A stretch of 8,211 nt of DNA from Verrucomicrobiia bacterium. Its GTDB lineage: Bacteria > Verrucomicrobiota > Verrucomicrobiia > Limisphaerales > UBA1319. The notes under the pieces are model-generated. The model made no database searches and was not told the origin of the DNA. It was given only the letters and a program-made list of their open reading frames with translations. Positions within the stretch are counted from its first letter, which is position 1. The number at the start of each line of letters is the position of its first letter. Location of the stretch: assembly GCA_017880715.1 (NCBI GenBank), contig JADGRT010000108.1:1-8211 (forward strand). Direction: 5' to 3'. This document shows positions 5,810 through 8,211 of this stretch, piece by piece. The translations under genes were made by a program, and so were the position numbers.

Positions 5810-6526
5810 GTGCCGACTGACATCGCCATCATTGTCCCCGTGTTTAACGAGGCCGACAACATCCGGCCTCTGGCCCGGGAAATTGCCGCCGCCTTTGCGC
5901 GAGAATCGCGCGCTTACGAGTTGGTCCTGGTGGATGATGCCAGCACCGATCTGACCTGGAAGGAAATCCAGTCCGTCCGCCAGGACAACCCCCGGGTTCG
6001 GGGGTTGCGACATCAGTTGAACCGCGGGCAGAGCGCGGCCTTGTGGACCGGCATCCAAGCCACCGATAGTCCCATCATCGCCACCTTGGACGGCGACCTC
6101 CAAAACGATCCCGCCGATCTGCCCAAGCTTTTGAGCGAGCTGGACCGGTTCGATTTTGTGTGTGGCGTTCGGTTGGAGCGGCGGGATAACTGGTTGCGCC
6201 GGGTTTCCGCCCGGATTTCCCGCTGGGCGCGCAAGACGGTTTTGGGCGTCGATTTTCAGGACACCGGCTGCGCGGTGCGGGTTTTTCGGCGGACGGCCTT
6301 GACGGGGGTGTATGCGTTTAACGGCTTTCATCGATTCCTGCCGATCCTGGTGCATGGAAGTGGCGCGACCACCCGGGAGGTGCCGGTTAATCATCGTTCC
6401 CGCCGCGCCGGCGTTTCAAAATATGGCGTATGGAACCGGCTGGGGCGCGGACTGTACGATTTGTTCGCCGTGGCCTGGCTGCTCAAGCGCCGCCTGCGCC
6501 CGGCGCCGTTTAGCGAGTTGAAATAG
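5810..6526 (+). CDS. Family 2 glycosyltransferase, DPM1/polyprenyl-phosphate glycosyltransferase type
   Basis: 238 residues from a GTG start at 5810, the only initiator fitting the conserved N-terminus (DIAIIVPVFNEADNI). GT-A fold landmarks: LVLVDDASTD (D42, D43, nucleotide-sugar binding), NRGQSAALWTGIQ, the metal-binding TLDGDLQNDP (D94/D96), the catalytic-region DTGCAVRVFRR (151-161), and HRSRRAGVSKYG (195-206), a hallmark of dolichyl/polyprenyl-phosphate sugar synthases. Such enzymes move a sugar from a nucleotide donor to a lipid phosphate at the cytoplasmic face of the membrane. The C-terminal transmembrane helices of GtrB/ArnC relatives are absent. Only a short hydrophobic segment (LYDLFAVAWLL) could touch the membrane, making this the soluble, DPM1-like version. 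Donor sugar is unknown. It is transcribed away from the GH42 array. Confidence 0.9.
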   Translation: MPTDIAIIVPVFNEADNIRPLAREIAAAFARESRAYELVLVDDASTDLTWKEIQSVRQDNPRVRGLRHQLNRGQSAALWTGIQATDSPIIATLDGDLQNDPADLPKLLSELDRFDFVCGVRLERRDNWLRRVSARISRWARKTVLGVDFQDTGCAVRVFRRTALTGVYAFNGFHRFLPILVHGSGATTREVPVNHRSRRAGVSKYGVWNRLGRGLYDLFAVAWLLKRRLRPAPFSELK

Positions 6527-6557
6527 AAAATCCTGCCTGGATGATCCGATTAACCAC

Positions 6558-6583
6558 TTTTTTGATCCGATCGGATCAAAAAA
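6558..6583. repeat. Perfect 26-bp palindrome, possible operator
   Basis: Six T, then GATCCGATCGGATC, then six A: identical to its own reverse complement over 26 bases with no unpaired centre. It lies 31 bases after the glycosyltransferase stop and 75 bases before the glyoxalase start. On either strand the stem is preceded by T and followed by A, the reverse of an intrinsic terminator, so a dimeric DNA-binding protein site is more likely. A partial copy (GATCCGAT) occurs at 6543-6550. It includes three GATC sites. Confidence 0.7.
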
Positions 6584-6658
6584 ATGTCCACGGGCTTGAC
6601 TGGGGCCAGGGCAGCAACTCGGAATTGCGTGTTCCTGATCTCGGGTTACAGTACTGGC

Positions 6659-7057
6659 ATGAGCATCGTCACCAAACTGTTGCATACCCGCTACCGGGTA
6701 AACGACTTGGAGAAAACGGTCCATTTTTACGAGAAAGTTTTGGGGCTTAAGGAAGTTCGCCGACACCGCTCGCCTCGTGGGGCGGAGCTGGTTTTTCTCA
6801 AGGCGCCGCAGAGCGAGGAGTTGATCGAGTTATGCCGTTTCCCGGCCAGCGGTCCGGTTCAAGTGCAGGCTGATCTCACCCACCTGGCCTTTGAAGTCGA
6901 GAGCCTGGAGGCCTTTGCCGGGCACCTGAAGCGTCTGGGGCTGCAATACTCGGACGGTCCGCATTGGAATGCCGAAGGCGGAGGCATCGCCTTCATCGAC
7001 GCCCCCGAAGGCTACGAGATCGAACTGATCCAGACACGGGCTAAAACCGGAGCTTGA
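6659..7057 (+). CDS. gloA: Glyoxalase I (lactoylglutathione lyase), VOC superfamily
   Basis: 132 residues from ATG at 6659. An upstream in-frame ATG at 6584 would add 25 residues that do not resemble the family and would start inside the 26-bp palindrome. The pattern LLHTRYRVNDLEKTVHFYEKVLGLKEVRR is the classic glyoxalase I N-terminus. All four metal ligands of the bacterial Ni/Zn enzyme can be aligned with E. coli GloA: H9, E57 (ELIELC), H75 (LTHLAFEV) and E122 (GYEIELIQ). The enzyme isomerises the hemithioacetal of methylglyoxal and glutathione (or another thiol) to an S-lactoyl thioester in the cytoplasm. The short length fits the Ni2+-type. Other VOC functions are possible, but the full ligand set favours glyoxalase. 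The stop codon lies within a 10-bp inverted repeat. Confidence 0.86.
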   Translation: MSIVTKLLHTRYRVNDLEKTVHFYEKVLGLKEVRRHRSPRGAELVFLKAPQSEELIELCRFPASGPVQVQADLTHLAFEVESLEAFAGHLKRLGLQYSDGPHWNAEGGGIAFIDAPEGYEIELIQTRAKTGA

Positions 7058-7125
7058 CGCTGCTTTCCGCTCCAATTACGCTGATGCAGTGAAGCCAGTT
7101 GAAAACCAATGCTTCCAGCGTCAAG
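7053..7125. repeat. 10-bp inverted repeat spanning the glyoxalase stop codon
   Basis: CTTGACGCTG (7053-7062) and CAGCGTCAAG (7116-7125) are exact reverse complements 53 bases apart. A smaller GAAGC/GCTTC pair (7091-7095, 7111-7115) lies inside. There is no U-tract, so terminator function is uncertain. It could stabilise the transcript 3' end or be the ends of a small degenerate element. Confidence 0.45.
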
Positions 7126-7155
7126 TGGCTAAAATAAACCAATTTCCTAGCGGAT

Positions 7156-7821
7156 ATGTTGGCCGTTGAAAACAAGTCAAATGCGGCCGGGAGTTCAACC
7201 AGCCGGCCGCTGCCGCTGGAAAACGGGGATTTCATGCACACCCGCGAGTTTCTCCGACGCTACGAGCGGATGCCGCAGGTGAAAAAGGCCGAGTTGATCG
7301 AAGGGATTGTCTATATGGGTTCACCCGTCAGCGTCCGTCACGCAAAACCGGATGGAGTGATTCAAGCCTGGCTGGTCACCTATGCCAGTCGCCACCCGGA
7401 AACCGAAGCTCTCACCAACGCTACCGTGATCCTCGATGCCGAGAACACCGTGCAGCCCGACGCCCTCTTGCGCTGGCTGCCGGAACACGGCGGACTTACC
7501 CGCGTGAACGAAGACGGCTACCTGGTTGGCCCGCCGGAATTGATTGTGGAAGTGGCGGCCAGTTCCGCCTCGATTGACCTGCGGGACAAGTGGCGGGCCT
7601 ACTGCCGCAATGGCGTGCGCGAATACATGGTCTGGTGCGTGGCCGAAGGGCGTCTGGAGTGGTTCTGCCTCGAAGCGGACGAGTACCACCCGCAATTGCC
7701 GGACGCGCAAGGTTTGCTGCACAGCCGCGTCTTCCCCGGCCTCCGCCTGCCAGTCGAACCGCTACTGGCCTGCGATACCGCCAGAGTCCTGGCTGCTTGT
7801 ACGGAGAACAAACCGGCTTAG
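7156..7821 (+). CDS. Uma2 family (DUF820) PD-(D/E)XK nuclease-like protein
   Basis: 221 residues. The family core is visible in order: KKAELIEGIVYMGSPVSVRH (43-62, with E46/E49), VQPDALLRW (99-107, catalytic D102), PPELIVEVAASSASIDLRDKW (126-146, E132 and K145), and the helix-strand block YCRNGVREYMVWCV. This matches the Uma2 restriction-endonuclease-like fold, which is highly expanded in cyanobacteria, planctomycetes and Verrucomicrobiota. Its biological role is largely unknown; a metal-dependent nuclease is predicted from the intact D-ExV-K constellation. The first 26 residues are low-complexity, so the ATG at 7234 (MHTREFL) is a plausible alternative start. It stands alone between the glyoxalase and a palindromic repeat, and no partner such as a methylase is visible. 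Confidence 0.88.
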   Translation: MLAVENKSNAAGSSTSRPLPLENGDFMHTREFLRRYERMPQVKKAELIEGIVYMGSPVSVRHAKPDGVIQAWLVTYASRHPETEALTNATVILDAENTVQPDALLRWLPEHGGLTRVNEDGYLVGPPELIVEVAASSASIDLRDKWRAYCRNGVREYMVWCVAEGRLEWFCLEADEYHPQLPDAQGLLHSRVFPGLRLPVEPLLACDTARVLAACTENKPA

Positions 7822-7832
7822 CGCGGGTGAAT

Positions 7833-7879
7833 GGTAGGGTGGTGCTGTCGCGCCGCCGGGCCGAGCCGCAGCTCGGACC
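7833..7879 (+). repeat. Palindromic repeat, copy B
   Basis: This 47-base sequence just after the Uma2 stop aligns with the reverse complement of 2226-2285: GGTAGGG, then GG-G-TG-CGC-CCGCC, then GGC-GAGC--CAGCTC-G-CC. Changes in the hairpin arms are partly compensatory: the stem CCGAGC/GCTCGG (7861-7866, 7871-7876, loop CGCA) corresponds to CTGAGC/GCTCAG in copy A. It lacks the flanking terminal repeats of the MITE, so the palindrome exists independently of that element. Confidence 0.65.
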
Positions 7880-7896
7880 AGATTGACGAAGTCTCA

Positions 7897-8211
7897 TTAC
7901 GGCCGGGCCGAACGGTCCAACCAATCGCCGCGGTAGCGCAGGTAGGTTTGGAAACCGCGGTCGCCCAAGGTCTGCCGGACGGTCCGCTCGGTTTCCTGCC
8001 GTATAACCTCGAGCGCCACGGCGCGTTCTTCTTCGTTCAAGGTGGTGGTTTGGCGGAGTTGTTGGGCGCTCTCCTCGAAGGCGCGTTTCATGTCGAAAAC
8101 CCGCGTGGCGTTTTCCGCGGGCAATTCACAGCGCTCCACCACCCGCAGGATGTCCTGGTAATCGCCCTCTTGGGATCGTTGAAAGGCGGCGAAACGGTCA
8201 GCTCCCAGAAC
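7897..8211 (-). CDS. C-terminal part of an uncharacterised helical protein (start beyond window)
   Basis: The frame is open from the right edge (8211) to TAA at 7897-7899, giving 104 residues without an initiator that must be used; a GTG at 8142 is internal. The visible sequence is almost wholly helical and charged: VLGADRFAAFQRSQEGDY, ILRVVERCELP, ATRVFDMKRAFEESAQQLR, LNEEERAVALEVIRQETERTV, LGDRGFQTYLRYRGDWLD. The order 'LGxxRFxxFxRSQxxDY...VFDMKR...LGxxGFxxYxRxxGxWL' is reminiscent of conserved hypothetical proteins I associate with Verrucomicrobiota, of unknown function. The upstream portion, which might carry a signal peptide or other domain, is not in the window. Confidence 0.65.
   Translation of the reverse strand, partial: VLGADRFAAFQRSQEGDYQDILRVVERCELPAENATRVFDMKRAFEESAQQLRQTTTLNEEERAVALEVIRQETERTVRQTLGDRGFQTYLRYRGDWLDRSARP

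Noticed and set aside
5684..6394. 236-residue in-frame N-terminal extension of the GH42 gene, including a hydrophobic stretch AFLTFVLIFGLRGC that looks like a lipoprotein signal
   Set aside because: No ATG, GTG or TTG start lies suitably before the hydrophobic stretch, the extension is antisense to a well-conserved glycosyltransferase, and GH42 proteins normally begin at the MYFGADYHPEHW block.
6558..6583. Palindrome as an intrinsic terminator of the glycosyltransferase gene
   Set aside because: Both strands have T before and A after the stem, so neither transcript would have a U-tract following the hairpin.
6541..6750. Plus-strand 69-codon frame starting before the palindrome
   Set aside because: It overlaps the glyoxalase start in another frame, runs through the palindrome and has no similarity I recognise.
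1..8211. CRISPR array, tRNA or rRNA genes
   Set aside because: No regularly spaced identical repeats and no tRNA cloverleaf or rRNA sequence was seen on either strand by eye.

Overview
The window looks like a chromosomal segment of a moderately GC-rich environmental bacterium. My best guess is Verrucomicrobiota, in the Pedosphaera/Limisphaerales area. The guess rests on gene content (a DUF6788-like protein, Uma2 nuclease, VapC modules, a helical C-terminal protein of a type I associate with that phylum) and on intergenic DNA packed with palindromic repeats. It is a judgement from memory; no search was run.

Layout. 1-294 (+) is the tail of a DUF6788-like gene cut by the window edge. 295-874 holds no convincing gene, but several hairpin-forming and direct repeats. 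875-1539 (-) is a complete ribbon-helix-helix antitoxin/VapC toxin pair with a 4-bp overlap. About 320 bp further on, facing away, is a Phd/YefM-type antitoxin (1860-2099, +) whose VapC partner is reduced to about 30 codons. Directly after that remnant lies a 169-bp MITE-like element with 23-bp terminal inverted repeats and an 11-bp target duplication. It landed on the stop codon of the next gene.

5683-2358 (-) is a three-gene array: GH42 beta-galactosidase-like protein, DciA/DUF721 helicase-loader homologue (overlapping the first gene by 23 bp) and inositol monophosphatase-family phosphatase. Diverging from it (+) is a family 2 glycosyltransferase with a GTG start. Then follow a perfect 26-bp palindrome, a Ni/Zn-type glyoxalase I, a Uma2-family PD-(D/E)XK protein, a second copy of the palindromic repeat found inside the MITE, and (-) the C-terminal part of an uncharacterised helical protein that runs off the right edge.

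The housekeeping genes (sugar hydrolysis, replication, phosphatase, glycosyl transfer, methylglyoxal detoxification) do not form one obvious pathway. The accessory part (toxin-antitoxin modules, MITE, repeats, Uma2) marks 1-2357 as a plastic region abutting a conserved one. The points I would follow up first are the GH42 enzyme, whose WQIDN motif is followed by Gly where the acid/base Glu is expected; the MITE with its nested palindrome and second genomic copy; the orphaned Phd antitoxin; and the unexplained 26-bp palindrome.
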